Assembly (NCBI GenBank): GCA_021775475.1 | Contig: JAJFHS010000041.1 | Span: 114,272-178,271 of the forward strand | Source: Hyphomicrobiales bacterium | GTDB lineage: Bacteria; Pseudomonadota; Alphaproteobacteria; Rhizobiales; JAJFHR01 | DNA length: 64,000 nt | Direction of reading: 5' to 3' | In this document: piece by piece, positions 19,018-27,307 of the stretch | How the letters are laid out: each line of letters opens with the position of its first letter | Numbering within the stretch: position 1 is the first letter of the stretch | Position numbers and translations under genes: made by a program | Notes under the pieces: model-generated | What the model was told of the DNA's origin: nothing | The model's database searches: none | The model's input: only the letters and a program-made list of their open reading frames with translations

Positions 19018-20118
19018 CTAAGCGTCGATACCCAGAACACGGTTGCGCTGGTTGGTAAAGGTACCCTGGAACTGGGCCATCATACCGCCAATGTCGCGCA
19101 GGCTGGCTTGAAACGCATCATCAACTTTGACGGCCAGCGCTGATTTGGCGCGATTTTCCTCAAACACCTCTTTGGCAGCATCGCCAAAGGCATCCCAGAT
19201 ATCATCATTGAAGGCGGCAACCTTTACACCTTGTTCGTCAACCAGTTTTCTCAAATATGTTCCATTAAGAGCCATGGTTTCTTCGAACTGAGCGGCGTTT
19301 TCTTCATTGGCAGCAGCAGTGATAACCGCCTGCTCCCAGTTGCTCAGGCTTTCCCACCAGGACTTGTTCATGCCAAGAGCCAGATTGGCGTTAGGCTCAT
19401 GCATGCCACCGGTATAGTAGTATTTGGTGACTTCATAGAATTTCATGAAGTAGTCATTGTAGGGGCCAACCCATTCGGTCGCGTCAATAGCGCCGGAAAC
19501 CAGGTTTTGGTAAATCTGGCCACCGGGCAGAGAAATCGTTGAGACGCCAAGTTTTGACAGCACCGTGCCGCCAAGACCCGGAATACGCATTTTCAGACCC
19601 TTGAAGTCATCAGGGGAATTGATTTCCTTGTTGAACCAGCCACCAGCCTGGGTACCGGTTGCGCCACACGCCAGAGCCTTGAGGCCAAATTTTCCTGACA
19701 CTTCATCCCAAAGCGCCTGACCACCGCCAAACTTGATCCAGGCATTCCATTCGTCCACAACCATACCAAACGGTACAGTGGTGAAATAAGCAAATGCCGG
19801 CTCTTTTCCAAGCCAGTAATAATCAGCAGCGATATAGGCCTGTGAGTTGCCTGACGCGACTTCATCAAACGAATCAAACGCTTTAACACGCTCGCCAGCA
19901 GCAAAATATTCAACCGTAATTGCTCCTTGTGACAGCTCAGTGATGCGCGCAGCAAGGCGTTGTGCGGAAATTCCCAGGCCCGGGAAATCCCGTGGCCAGG
20001 TTGACACGATTGTCATGGTTTTTTTAGCCTGCGCGATTGCAGGTGCAGCAAGCGTTGTGGCTGCTGCGGTTGCACCAGCGGCGAGGCCAGCATTTTTAAT
20101 AAATGAACGACGATCCAT
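19018..20118 (-). CDS. TRAP transporter periplasmic binding protein (DctP family, 2-oxoacid-binder-like)
   Basis: 366 residues from the ATG at 20118, which has GGAGAG just upstream. A Tat signal (MDRRSFIKNAG ... APAIAQ) opens the protein. Family features are WPRDFPGLGISAQRLAARI, the ligand-binding arginine region LKMRIPG after GGWFNKEINSPDDF, and GAIDATEWVGPYNDYF, which resembles TakP-type binders of 2-oxo acids. It is transcribed toward dctQM and lies downstream of the five-gene acid-catabolism operon, so a branched or methylated carboxylate is a reasonable ligand guess. That guess is inference only. Confidence 0.92.
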   Translation of the reverse strand: MDRRSFIKNAGLAAGATAAATTLAAPAIAQAKKTMTIVSTWPRDFPGLGISAQRLAARITELSQGAITVEYFAAGERVKAFDSFDEVASGNSQAYIAADYYWLGKEPAFAYFTTVPFGMVVDEWNAWIKFGGGQALWDEVSGKFGLKALACGATGTQAGGWFNKEINSPDDFKGLKMRIPGLGGTVLSKLGVSTISLPGGQIYQNLVSGAIDATEWVGPYNDYFMKFYEVTKYYYTGGMHEPNANLALGMNKSWWESLSNWEQAVITAAANEENAAQFEETMALNGTYLRKLVDEQGVKVAAFNDDIWDAFGDAAKEVFEENRAKSALAVKVDDAFQASLRDIGGMMAQFQGTFTNQRNRVLGIDA

Positions 20119-20362
20119 GTAAAACTCTCCCTTTAAACTCAATTAGCTTAACCAAACAGTACGGACTTTGGTTCTCTCCCATCGCGTACAATCGGGCAGA
20201 AGGTACTCCCTGTTGCGCCCGAGGTCCAGTTTAAACAGTCTCCAGTCACGTGGTTTTGTGATTTGTGTCAATATCAGCCGGGGTTTTTTGTCGTTCCGCT
20301 TTCTGAAGGCCAATAAATTTTCATTTGTTACCTTTCATGGCATGTTCAGGTTCTATTACCGG

Positions 20363-21265
20363 TTAGGGTGCCACACTTTTGGTAATCGATACATCCAGCT
20401 CCTCATAGCCATGATAATCAATGAGCTCATAAATTTGCGCGCGGGTCATCATTTGATCGAGAATTGGCTCAACCGAACCCTGGCTGGCCAATTGCTGATA
20501 CATGTCGGCCATGGCTTTGGCGGCAATTCTTAAAGCCGATACCGGCCAGATCACCATACTGTAGCCAAGCGCTTCAAATTCTTCGGCGCTGAGATATGGG
20601 GTGCGGCCAAATTCGGTCATATTGGCAAGCAGCGGGGCATCAATCGCGTCCGCGAATTCACGCAAATCCTCAACCGACGTCAGGGCATCAGGAAAAATTG
20701 CGTCGGCCCCGGCCTTCAGGTAAGCCCGCGCCCGGTCTATAGCGGCCCCAAGCCCCTCGACACCGGCGGCATCGGTTCTGGCGATAATGCGCAAATGCGT
20801 TCTTGCCTTGCGAGCGGCTGCAACTTTTTCTGCCATCTGCTCCGTTGTCACTAACGTCTTATCGTTAAGATGACCGCATTTTTTCGGCAGCACCTGATCT
20901 TCAATGTGAACGGCAGCAGCCCCGGCAGCTTCCAGTTCACGCACCATGCGCATGGTATTGATAGCTTCGCCATAGCCGGTATCGCCATCAACCACGAGAG
21001 GCAGTTGGGTGGCGCGGGCAATGGAACGTACATTGGCGCACAACTCCTCAAGCGTCATTATGCCAAGATCCGGCAAACCTTGTGAAGCCGTCAAAGCGCC
21101 GCCGGAAATATACAGTGCGTCAAATCCCGCATCTTTGGCCAATAATCCGGCAAGGGCATTGTGCGCGCCCGGCAAGCGTAATATGCCGGGGGTTTTCCAG
21201 TGATCATCAATAATATGTCCCGGTAAGCGCGGAGCTTCTTCGCCGGGTATCAGCCATTTACTCAT
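20363..21265 (-). CDS. Isocitrate lyase/PEP mutase-superfamily C-C lyase (methylisocitrate or 2,3-dimethylmalate lyase-like)
   Basis: 300 residues. The superfamily active-site loop KKCGH is present (QVLPKKCGHLND, near residue 125), with DGDTGYGEAINTMRMVREL for Mg2+ binding and ARTDA downstream. These residues define lyases that cut 2-methylisocitrate to pyruvate plus succinate (PrpB) or 2,3-dimethylmalate to pyruvate plus propionate (Dml). Its neighbours are an aconitase-like pair and a PrpF/Mii-like isomerase, with no methylcitrate synthase. This favours a Dml-like or related role over the standard methylcitrate cycle. Last gene of the operon, 3 bases after the isomerase stop. Confidence 0.88.
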   Translation of the reverse strand: MSKWLIPGEEAPRLPGHIIDDHWKTPGILRLPGAHNALAGLLAKDAGFDALYISGGALTASQGLPDLGIMTLEELCANVRSIARATQLPLVVDGDTGYGEAINTMRMVRELEAAGAAAVHIEDQVLPKKCGHLNDKTLVTTEQMAEKVAAARKARTHLRIIARTDAAGVEGLGAAIDRARAYLKAGADAIFPDALTSVEDLREFADAIDAPLLANMTEFGRTPYLSAEEFEALGYSMVIWPVSALRIAAKAMADMYQQLASQGSVEPILDQMMTRAQIYELIDYHGYEELDVSITKSVAP

Positions 21266-21268
21266 GGG

Positions 21269-22441
21269 TTATTTCTCCAATGTTTCTTTTGGTACCAGCA
21301 CCAGACCCTCCATCAAGCGGCGCGTTGTTCGCCATATTGAGGCCTGTTTTACTCGTGGATTGCCCGCTTGTGGGCATTCCACCACCGCATCAACTTCAAG
21401 GATGCCCGAGGGCGTGCCAATGGTGAGCCTCATGTTGGGCCGGGCGGATACTACATCGCAAACCAGAGTGTTGGCCAGACGAGATGTTGTTGCCGCACAT
21501 AAAGCTCCGGTAACGGGGATAGCCCGGTGCGCCTGTCCCATCGATATCATGCGAACGGAAATGTCATATGAGGTCGACTCTATATTTTTCCCAGCCAGGG
21601 TTTGATAGGTGACGGGTGACGCAATAACGGCGATTTTGGGTACGGATTGAATGGTGCCCGCCTGTTTGAGGCTCGCCGCCACACCCATTTTCACCGACGC
21701 TGCCCGGCGTGCGTCTTCGAGGCTTTGCATCACGGGTGTATTGGCATCAATCGCTTCCGGACATTCACTTCCCATGAGGCCAAAGTCTTCTGCACGCACG
21801 AACACGCAAGGATTTCCGCTATCAACAAGTGTCGCTTCTATTGTTCTGCCATCGGGCAATTCAAGGTGTGTCGTTCCGGTTCCAGCAGGCAAAAGGCCAT
21901 AGCCGCGGGCGTTGCCGGGGTCAATAAAATCAAGCCGGATACCGGCACCACGAGGGGTTACACCAATGATTTCAGTTTCACCGGACACAGTGGCCAGACC
22001 GTCGCGCACGGCGAAGCTGGAATGAATGGTTTTGCCTATGTTGGTGGCATGAATGCGGATGGTCACATTGCCATCTTGCGGCACGTCCACCAGCCCTTCA
22101 TCAACGGCGAAGGGACCAATGGCGGAAGTCATGTTGCCACAGGCGCTGTCATAATCCACCACATCATCCTTGATGCCGATTTGCACGAAGGTGTAATCAA
22201 CATCGGCATCTTCTCGCGAAACAGGACCAACGATACAGATTTTAGACAGGGATGACAGGCCTCCGCCCATGCCATCCAGCTGGCGGCCGTAAATATCGGG
22301 AGAGCCCATGGCGGCTAGGAAAAACCGGTGCAGACATTCGTCGTCTTCAGGTAAATCCGATCGCTTGAACACAAGCGCCTTGCTGGTTCCACCACGCATG
22401 AAAACTGCCGGGACGCCCCACTGATGGCCGCGATCAATCAT
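21269..22441 (-). CDS. PrpF/methylitaconate isomerase-family protein
   Basis: 390 residues of the PrpF family, folded like diaminopimelate epimerase. MRGGTSKALVF near residue 15 and the active-site cysteine region DSACGNMTSAIGPFAV near 100 are conserved. Members shift C=C bonds in unsaturated tricarboxylates or dicarboxylates: PrpF acts on 2-methylaconitate, Mii interconverts methylitaconate and dimethylmaleate, and others act on oxalomesaconate. It overlaps the small dehydratase subunit by 8 bases, so expression is coupled. Paired with the downstream lyase it should feed the aconitase-like enzyme or use its product. Confidence 0.88.
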   Translation of the reverse strand: MIDRGHQWGVPAVFMRGGTSKALVFKRSDLPEDDECLHRFFLAAMGSPDIYGRQLDGMGGGLSSLSKICIVGPVSREDADVDYTFVQIGIKDDVVDYDSACGNMTSAIGPFAVDEGLVDVPQDGNVTIRIHATNIGKTIHSSFAVRDGLATVSGETEIIGVTPRGAGIRLDFIDPGNARGYGLLPAGTGTTHLELPDGRTIEATLVDSGNPCVFVRAEDFGLMGSECPEAIDANTPVMQSLEDARRAASVKMGVAASLKQAGTIQSVPKIAVIASPVTYQTLAGKNIESTSYDISVRMISMGQAHRAIPVTGALCAATTSRLANTLVCDVVSARPNMRLTIGTPSGILEVDAVVECPQAGNPRVKQASIWRTTRRLMEGLVLVPKETLEK

Positions 22442-22940
22442 TCTTCGTTTTCACTCCCAACCGGGTTTCGAGATAAGGCAGCAGACCACCTGCATTAATA
22501 ATCTGCAACAAATGCGCAGGTATTGCTTCTGCCTGATAGTTTTGTTCTCGAGTCAGATTAAAAACCTCGCCTGAAGAAGCGTCAATGCGCAATATGTCGC
22601 CATTGCCAATGCTCGAAGCATCCGCACAAATCAACGGCAGCAGACCGAAATTGATAGCGTTGCGGTAGAATATGCCGCCAAAAGATTGCGCGATAATTGC
22701 CTTAACACCCAAATGGCGCAGAGCTTCGGCTGCTTGCTCACGCGATGACCCGGCACCAAAATTCTTCCCCGCCACAACACAATCTCCGGGCGAAACCGAA
22801 GATGCAAAATCCGGTGCCAGTCCTTCGAGGCAATGACGGGCAAGTTCTGCAATCGGGCGCTTGATATATATGCCCGGGGCCAGTTGATCGGTATCGACAT
22901 TATCGCCAAAGACCCAGGCGCGTCCGGTCTGGTCATTCAT
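22434..22940 (-). CDS. Aconitase-superfamily hydro-lyase, small (swivel) subunit
   Basis: 168 residues, LeuD-like swivel domain. The start RAWVFGDNVDTDQLAPG and the substrate-recognition loop AGKNFGAGSSREQAAEAL (residues about 57-74) are clear. It forms a two-subunit (de)hydratase with the large subunit, whose stop it overlaps by four bases (ATGA). The order large-small-isomerase-lyase matches the dmdA-dmdB neighbourhood of dimethylmalate metabolism rather than leucine biosynthesis: no leuB or leuA lies nearby. Confidence 0.9.
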   Translation of the reverse strand: MNDQTGRAWVFGDNVDTDQLAPGIYIKRPIAELARHCLEGLAPDFASSVSPGDCVVAGKNFGAGSSREQAAEALRHLGVKAIIAQSFGGIFYRNAINFGLLPLICADASSIGNGDILRIDASSGEVFNLTREQNYQAEAIPAHLLQIINAGGLLPYLETRLGVKTKND

Positions 22941-24214
22941 AGCACACCGCCATCTAGAAACGGGCGCGGGTCACAAATTTCCCCGGCAATGGCACTGGCC
23001 GCCACTGTATAGGGGGAACCCAGATAAACGCGGGCAGATTTTGAGCCCATGCGGCCTTGAAAATTGCGCGCGGTCGATGCGATACAGACGTCGCCCTCGC
23101 CCAACACACCGGCACCATACCCGGCACAGGCTCCGCAACCGCTGGGCAGGAGTGTCGCCCCGGCCGCCAACAATATGCCAAGTGTTCCATCCTTTGTGGC
23201 TTGCGCCAATTCACGCACCGAGGCGGGAGCTATCAGCAACCGGATATCACGGGCAATCTGACGGCCTGCCAGCACTTCAGCTGCCATCTGCAAATCATTG
23301 AGCTTGGCCCCGGTGCAGGCACCAATATAGGCCTGGGTTATTTTAGCGCTCGCCTGTTCGTCAACACCAGCAGCATTGGCCGGACTGTGCGGGGCGGCAA
23401 CTTGAGGGATTAACGCGCCCGCATCAAATCTTAGAGTTTTGCGGTAGGATGCATCTGCATCCCCGTGCCAGTTTTGCGCCTCAGGTCTTGCACCGATTGT
23501 ATTTTCTATGAAATCGAGCGTCGTGTTATCGGCAGCAACTATCCCGGTTTGCGCGCCCAGTTCAGCGGCCATATTGCACAAGGTCATGCGCTCGGCCATG
23601 TCGAAAGACGAGATCACGTTGCCGCTATATTGAATGACCTGATAATCACCACCATCCATGCCCAGGCTTGCACATAGTTTGAGCATGATGTCTTTGGCGC
23701 AGGTGCCACGCGGCATCTTGCCTGACCAGTCAATGGATATGGTTTCCGGCACCTTTATCCAGGTTTCTCCAGTGGCGACAATTCCGGCCATGTCTGTTGC
23801 ACCAACGCCGAACATGAAACAGCCAAAAGCCCCGCCGGTGGGTGAATGGCTGTCGCCACCAACCACAAACATACCGGGCAGAAGATGGCCGCGCTCGGGC
23901 AGCACCACATGGCAAATGCCCTGCATGTCATAGAAATTTTCAATGCCCTGCGCGACCACCCATTCACGGGTGAGATTTAGAATTTCCGCACTTTGAACGT
24001 CGACCGCCGGGACAAAATGGTCAGTGATAACAACCACCTTGTCTGCATCCCACACTTTGGCACCCAGCTTTTCAAGGACAGGTTTGATGCGGCGCGGCCC
24101 GCCACTGTCATGCATCATTGCCAGATCAACTGAACAGGTAACAATCTCGCCAGGACGTACATGTTCGCGACCGGCAGCGCGGGCAATAATCTTTTCAGCC
24201 AGCGTCTGGCCCAT
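22937..24214 (-). CDS. Aconitase-superfamily hydro-lyase, large (4Fe-4S) subunit
   Basis: 425 residues of the HacA/LeuC group. Cluster ligands are visible in YIGACTGAKLNDL (residue about 298) and PSGCGACAGYGAG (about 357). GGDSHSPTGGAFGCF and GVGATDMA supply substrate contacts. Such enzymes catalyse stereospecific dehydration/hydration of 2-hydroxy acids such as isopropylmalate, homoaconitate or 2,3-dimethylmalate. The context (isomerase plus dimethylmalate/methylisocitrate-lyase-like gene) argues for dimethylmalate or a related methylated acid. It follows the aldolase-like gene after 14 bases. Confidence 0.9.
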   Translation of the reverse strand: MGQTLAEKIIARAAGREHVRPGEIVTCSVDLAMMHDSGGPRRIKPVLEKLGAKVWDADKVVVITDHFVPAVDVQSAEILNLTREWVVAQGIENFYDMQGICHVVLPERGHLLPGMFVVGGDSHSPTGGAFGCFMFGVGATDMAGIVATGETWIKVPETISIDWSGKMPRGTCAKDIMLKLCASLGMDGGDYQVIQYSGNVISSFDMAERMTLCNMAAELGAQTGIVAADNTTLDFIENTIGARPEAQNWHGDADASYRKTLRFDAGALIPQVAAPHSPANAAGVDEQASAKITQAYIGACTGAKLNDLQMAAEVLAGRQIARDIRLLIAPASVRELAQATKDGTLGILLAAGATLLPSGCGACAGYGAGVLGEGDVCIASTARNFQGRMGSKSARVYLGSPYTVAASAIAGEICDPRPFLDGGVL

Positions 24215-24228
24215 GTGTTGCCTCCCGG

Positions 24229-24996
24229 TTAGTTGCGATACGATTTATCAATGCGATCAAGTTTGCGCAACAAAGCCGGCCACTCGACTTTGCCGATCGG
24301 GCGATAGCCTTGCGCGGAGTTTTCGAACCGATTGCGCTTAATTGTTGTTTGCTGCACGTGTTCGGGAATGGGCTTGAGTTTCGCCCCGCTTTGTTGCGCC
24401 GCCAGTTGCATGCGACAGGCGCGCTCGGCGCGATACATCCACATAAAGGCTTCACCGACAGCAGCACCGACACTCATTAGCCCGTGATTGCGCAATATCA
24501 GAACCTTGTTGTCGCCCAAGTCGCTGGCAATGCGATCGCGTTCATCAAGGTCGGTGGCAATGCCTTCATAGTCATGATACCCGGTTGCAGCTATCACTGC
24601 CAGCGCATGCTGGGTCAGCGGCAACAATCCTTCTTTTTGCGTCGCTACACCAACACCGGCGGGTGTATGGGTATGAATGACACAAGCAACCTCGGGCCGG
24701 TTCATGTGCACAGCTGAATGGATGGTGAAACCGGCCGGGTTAATACTGTAATCGGTTGCCGACAGAATATTGCCGTGGGCATCGACCCTGACGAGAGAAG
24801 ATGCGGTAATTTCCTCAAACATCAGCCCAAACGGATTGATCAGAAAATGATCCTCTGCGCCCGGCACCCGAGCTGATAGATGCGTTGCCAGCATATCACT
24901 CCAGCCATAGACCTCAACCAGACGAAAGGCTGCGGCCAGATCAACCCGCATGGCCCATTCTTCGGGGGAGATATTGTCTTTTGTGATGGTTGGCAT
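24229..24996 (-). CDS. Class II aldolase/adducin-family protein
   Basis: 255 residues. The metal-binding histidines of the fuculose-aldolase fold appear in IHTHTPAGVGVAT (residue about 108) and LRNHGLMSVG (about 175); the N-terminal YGWSDMLATHLSARVPG is family-typical. Members are aldolases, epimerases, decarboxylases or dehydratases using a divalent metal. First gene of the operon with the aconitase-like pair, so it probably makes or breaks a C-C bond in the same pathway. Its exact reaction cannot be read from the sequence. Divergent from the small HTH pair at 25215-25653. Confidence 0.85.
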   Translation of the reverse strand: MPTITKDNISPEEWAMRVDLAAAFRLVEVYGWSDMLATHLSARVPGAEDHFLINPFGLMFEEITASSLVRVDAHGNILSATDYSINPAGFTIHSAVHMNRPEVACVIHTHTPAGVGVATQKEGLLPLTQHALAVIAATGYHDYEGIATDLDERDRIASDLGDNKVLILRNHGLMSVGAAVGEAFMWMYRAERACRMQLAAQQSGAKLKPIPEHVQQTTIKRNRFENSAQGYRPIGKVEWPALLRKLDRIDKSYRN

Positions 24997-25214
24997 TGGA
25001 CTATCCCTTGTCTGGTATTCTTATGGAGATTCATTTGATTCTCTTTAAGAAGATGTTGCTGTTACAAACTCAATCTTTCACATCAAGATCGAATGAACAA
25101 CTTCGTGGGAACTCACATCAGAGGAGTGAACAACTTAAAGCGTTAAAACCTTCTTAACCCCTTTCCGTGTTAAGTTAGAAAAATTGGCTGATATTTGTCT
25201 GATTGGAAGAGAAA

Positions 25215-25394
25215 ATGCATGGAAAAAACAAAAATGTCCAAAAACCGGACAATATCATATTGAGTTTAAAAAAGCTTTTCCCCGCAATTAAATTCAAGGT
25301 TCGACAAAAAAATACCAGTATTTCGGCAAGAGGATTGGGCATTAAGTTTGAGCTCTCATCCACTGAAACCAATTTAGAACCGACGGAAGATTAA
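25215..25394 (+). CDS. Small basic protein of unknown function
   Basis: 59 residues from the ATG at 25215 (MHGKNKNVQK), rich in Lys; a TTG 12 bases upstream is an alternative. The sequence KKLFPAIKFKVRQKNTSISA is not one I recognise. It ends 4 bases before the HTH gene, suggesting a two-gene unit. The low GC content and basic character could mean a DNA-binding or phage-derived partner. Divergent from the acid-catabolism operon. Confidence 0.45.
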   Translation: MHGKNKNVQKPDNIILSLKKLFPAIKFKVRQKNTSISARGLGIKFELSSTETNLEPTED

Positions 25395-25398
25395 ACCC

Positions 25399-25653
25399 AT
25401 GAAGGGGCACGAACTTAAAGAATGGCGCAAAGCCAACGGATATAAAAACCAAACAGCACTTAAAGAAGAGCTACAGCTTGGATCACGAGGAACCGTCAGC
25501 GCTTGGGAAAACTCTGACAAGGAGATTCCACGAATTATTTTTCTAGCGCTTCAAGCTTTGAAACGTTGTCCCGATCTAAAAAAAGTTTCCGGTGAACGTA
25601 AATCGGGCTCATCAAATAAATATGAGTTGAACAGACCCACCTTGCAGGAATAG
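25399..25653 (+). CDS. Small helix-turn-helix DNA-binding protein
   Basis: 84 residues. Residues about 3-52 (ELKEWRKANGYKNQTALKEE, then GSRGTVSAWENSDKEIPRII) have the arrangement of an XRE/Cro-type HTH, with the recognition helix around TVSAWENS. No other domain is present. GGAAG stands upstream of the ATG at 25399. Its position, divergent from the class II aldolase operon with about 400 bases between the starts, makes it a candidate local regulator. A phage remnant is also possible. Confidence 0.6.
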   Translation: MKGHELKEWRKANGYKNQTALKEELQLGSRGTVSAWENSDKEIPRIIFLALQALKRCPDLKKVSGERKSGSSNKYELNRPTLQE

Positions 25654-25676
25654 TTAAAGTAAAACCTACCCCCACT

Positions 25677-25707
25677 CGTCATCCCCGGGCTTGTCCCGGG
25701 GATGACG
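25677..25707. repeat. REP-like intergenic palindrome, copy 2
   Basis: Perfect 13-base arms (CGTCATCCCCGGG and its complement) around CTTGT, related to the palindrome at 1802-1836 by the shared CATCCC core and GC-rich centre. It follows the HTH gene by 24 bases and may stabilise or end its transcript. The rest of the 308-base gap up to the molybdo-hydroxylase operon holds no gene that I can see. Confidence 0.85.
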
Positions 25708-25961
25708 AAGTACGGGGGTTTTTAGGTATAGGTTGAGAGGGGAAATTGTTTGTCATGCTCAGTATGAAACCTGCTCGAAATCACGTTATAAAACATCACT
25801 CCCCCACCTCCAGCCGCCGGTTTTAACCAGTCCTGCTTTGGGGGGATTGTTGAGGTGGCTAAATTCCTGAAATCTCCTTCAAATAGTCATTCCATTTTCA
25901 CGCTGGTTGGTGCTAGACTTTAGGGGTTCTGAAACCTTCCACACATCCATGGAACCTGCTT

Positions 25962-26822
25962 ATGAGATTTGAAGCTCCTACATCGCTTAATGCGGCGATT
26001 GAACTGCTGGAAAATGAGGCGGGCGTTGTTCGTATTCTGGCCGGTGGCACCGATGTTCTGGTGCAGTTGCGTTCGGGACAGGTTGAGCCTGATCTTATTG
26101 TTGATATCAAGCGCATTGAGGCGATGCAGACGATTACCGAGGAAGATGGTGGTTTTCGCATTGGTGCTGCTGTTTGCGGGGCTGAGCTTGGCGGCCATGC
26201 CGGGGTTTGCAAATTGTGGCCCGGCGTGGTTGAGGCGGTTGAGCTTATTGGCTCGACGCAAGTACAGGGCCGCGCCACTATGGTGGGCAATCTTTGTAAT
26301 GCCTCACCTGCCGCTGACAGTGTGCCAGCGATGGTGGCGGCGGGCGCGACGGCTCGGGTTACCGGACCTGAGGGTTCTCGCGATATTCCCGTCGAAAAAA
26401 TTGCCACCGGGCCGGGGCAGACGTCTTTAGGCCGGGCTGAACTGGTTGAATCGGTGTATTTACCGGCGCGCGGCGTACATTCAAGTGACGCATATTTGCG
26501 CTTTATTCCGCGCACCGAGATGGACATTGCCGTTGTTGGTGCCGGTATAAGCATTGAGATGGATGGCAATGGCATCTGCACCCATGCGCGGGTGGCATTA
26601 GGTGCAGTGGGCCCACGGGTTATGCTGGTTGAGGATGCCGCAACTGCTTTAATTGGCACGTCGATAGATGAGGCTGCACTGGAAGCACTGGCGCAAGCTG
26701 CATCTTCTGCAGCCACACCGATTGATGACAAGCGTGGCACTGTAGATTTTCGCATAAAAGTTGCAGGCGTTCTGGCCCGGCGAGCAGCTATCATCGCTGT
26801 GCAACGTTCACGAGTGGATTGA
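25962..26822 (+). CDS. Molybdenum hydroxylase, FAD-binding medium subunit
   Basis: 286 residues of the CoxM/xanthine dehydrogenase FAD subunit family. The flavin-binding motifs are present: LAGGTDVLVQLRSG near residue 30, and VGNLCNASPAADSVPAM near 108, which is the TIGGN/CNASPA-type pair. The C-terminal CO-dehydrogenase flavoprotein domain covers about residues 175-280. It passes electrons from the 2Fe-2S clusters to the acceptor. First gene of an M-S-L order operon; the next start lies 6 bases downstream. Confidence 0.92.
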   Translation: MRFEAPTSLNAAIELLENEAGVVRILAGGTDVLVQLRSGQVEPDLIVDIKRIEAMQTITEEDGGFRIGAAVCGAELGGHAGVCKLWPGVVEAVELIGSTQVQGRATMVGNLCNASPAADSVPAMVAAGATARVTGPEGSRDIPVEKIATGPGQTSLGRAELVESVYLPARGVHSSDAYLRFIPRTEMDIAVVGAGISIEMDGNGICTHARVALGAVGPRVMLVEDAATALIGTSIDEAALEALAQAASSAATPIDDKRGTVDFRIKVAGVLARRAAIIAVQRSRVD

Positions 26823-26827
26823 TAATA

Positions 26828-27307
26828 ATGACCCAAACTCATGTTTCCACCACCATCAACGGTGACAAGGTTGAATATCTCTGCGAGACCGACGAAACCT
26901 TGCTGGATGTGTTGCGTGATACACTCTCACTCACCGGCTCAAAAGAAGGTTGCGGTTCGGGTGATTGCGGTGCGTGTTCTGTGATGCTTGATGGACGGTT
27001 GGTATGTGCCTGTCTGGTACTCGGTGTTGAGGCGCAAGACCGCAAGATTGAGACCATCGAGGGAATGGCATCCGGTGATGAGTTGCATCCCTTGCAACAG
27101 AAGTTTCTTGAACATGCCGCCCTGCAATGTGGCATCTGCACACCGGGTTTTCTGGTGGCGGCCAAGGCGTTGCTCGATGAAAACCCTGATCCAACCGAAA
27201 CTGAGGTGCGCTACTGGCTGGCGGGGAATCTGTGCCGCTGTACCGGATACGATAAAATTATTCGTGCGGTGATGGATGCAGCCACTGAAATGAGGGGGCA
27301 GGCATAA
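26828..27307 (+). CDS. Molybdenum hydroxylase, 2Fe-2S small subunit
   Basis: 159 residues from the ATG at 26828. The plant-type cluster ligands lie in GCGSGDCGACSVMLDG with the following CACL; the second cluster in QCGICTPGFLVAAKALLDEN and GNLCRCTGYDKI. This is a complete two-cluster CoxS-type subunit. Its stop overlaps the start of the large subunit by one base (TAATG). Confidence 0.94.
   Translation: MTQTHVSTTINGDKVEYLCETDETLLDVLRDTLSLTGSKEGCGSGDCGACSVMLDGRLVCACLVLGVEAQDRKIETIEGMASGDELHPLQQKFLEHAALQCGICTPGFLVAAKALLDENPDPTETEVRYWLAGNLCRCTGYDKIIRAVMDAATEMRGQA

Noticed and set aside
25913..26842. 309-codon frame on the minus strand rich in Ala, Ser, Thr and Pro
   Set aside because: Antisense to the hydroxylase FAD subunit; low-complexity composition typical of the reverse frame of a GC-rich gene.
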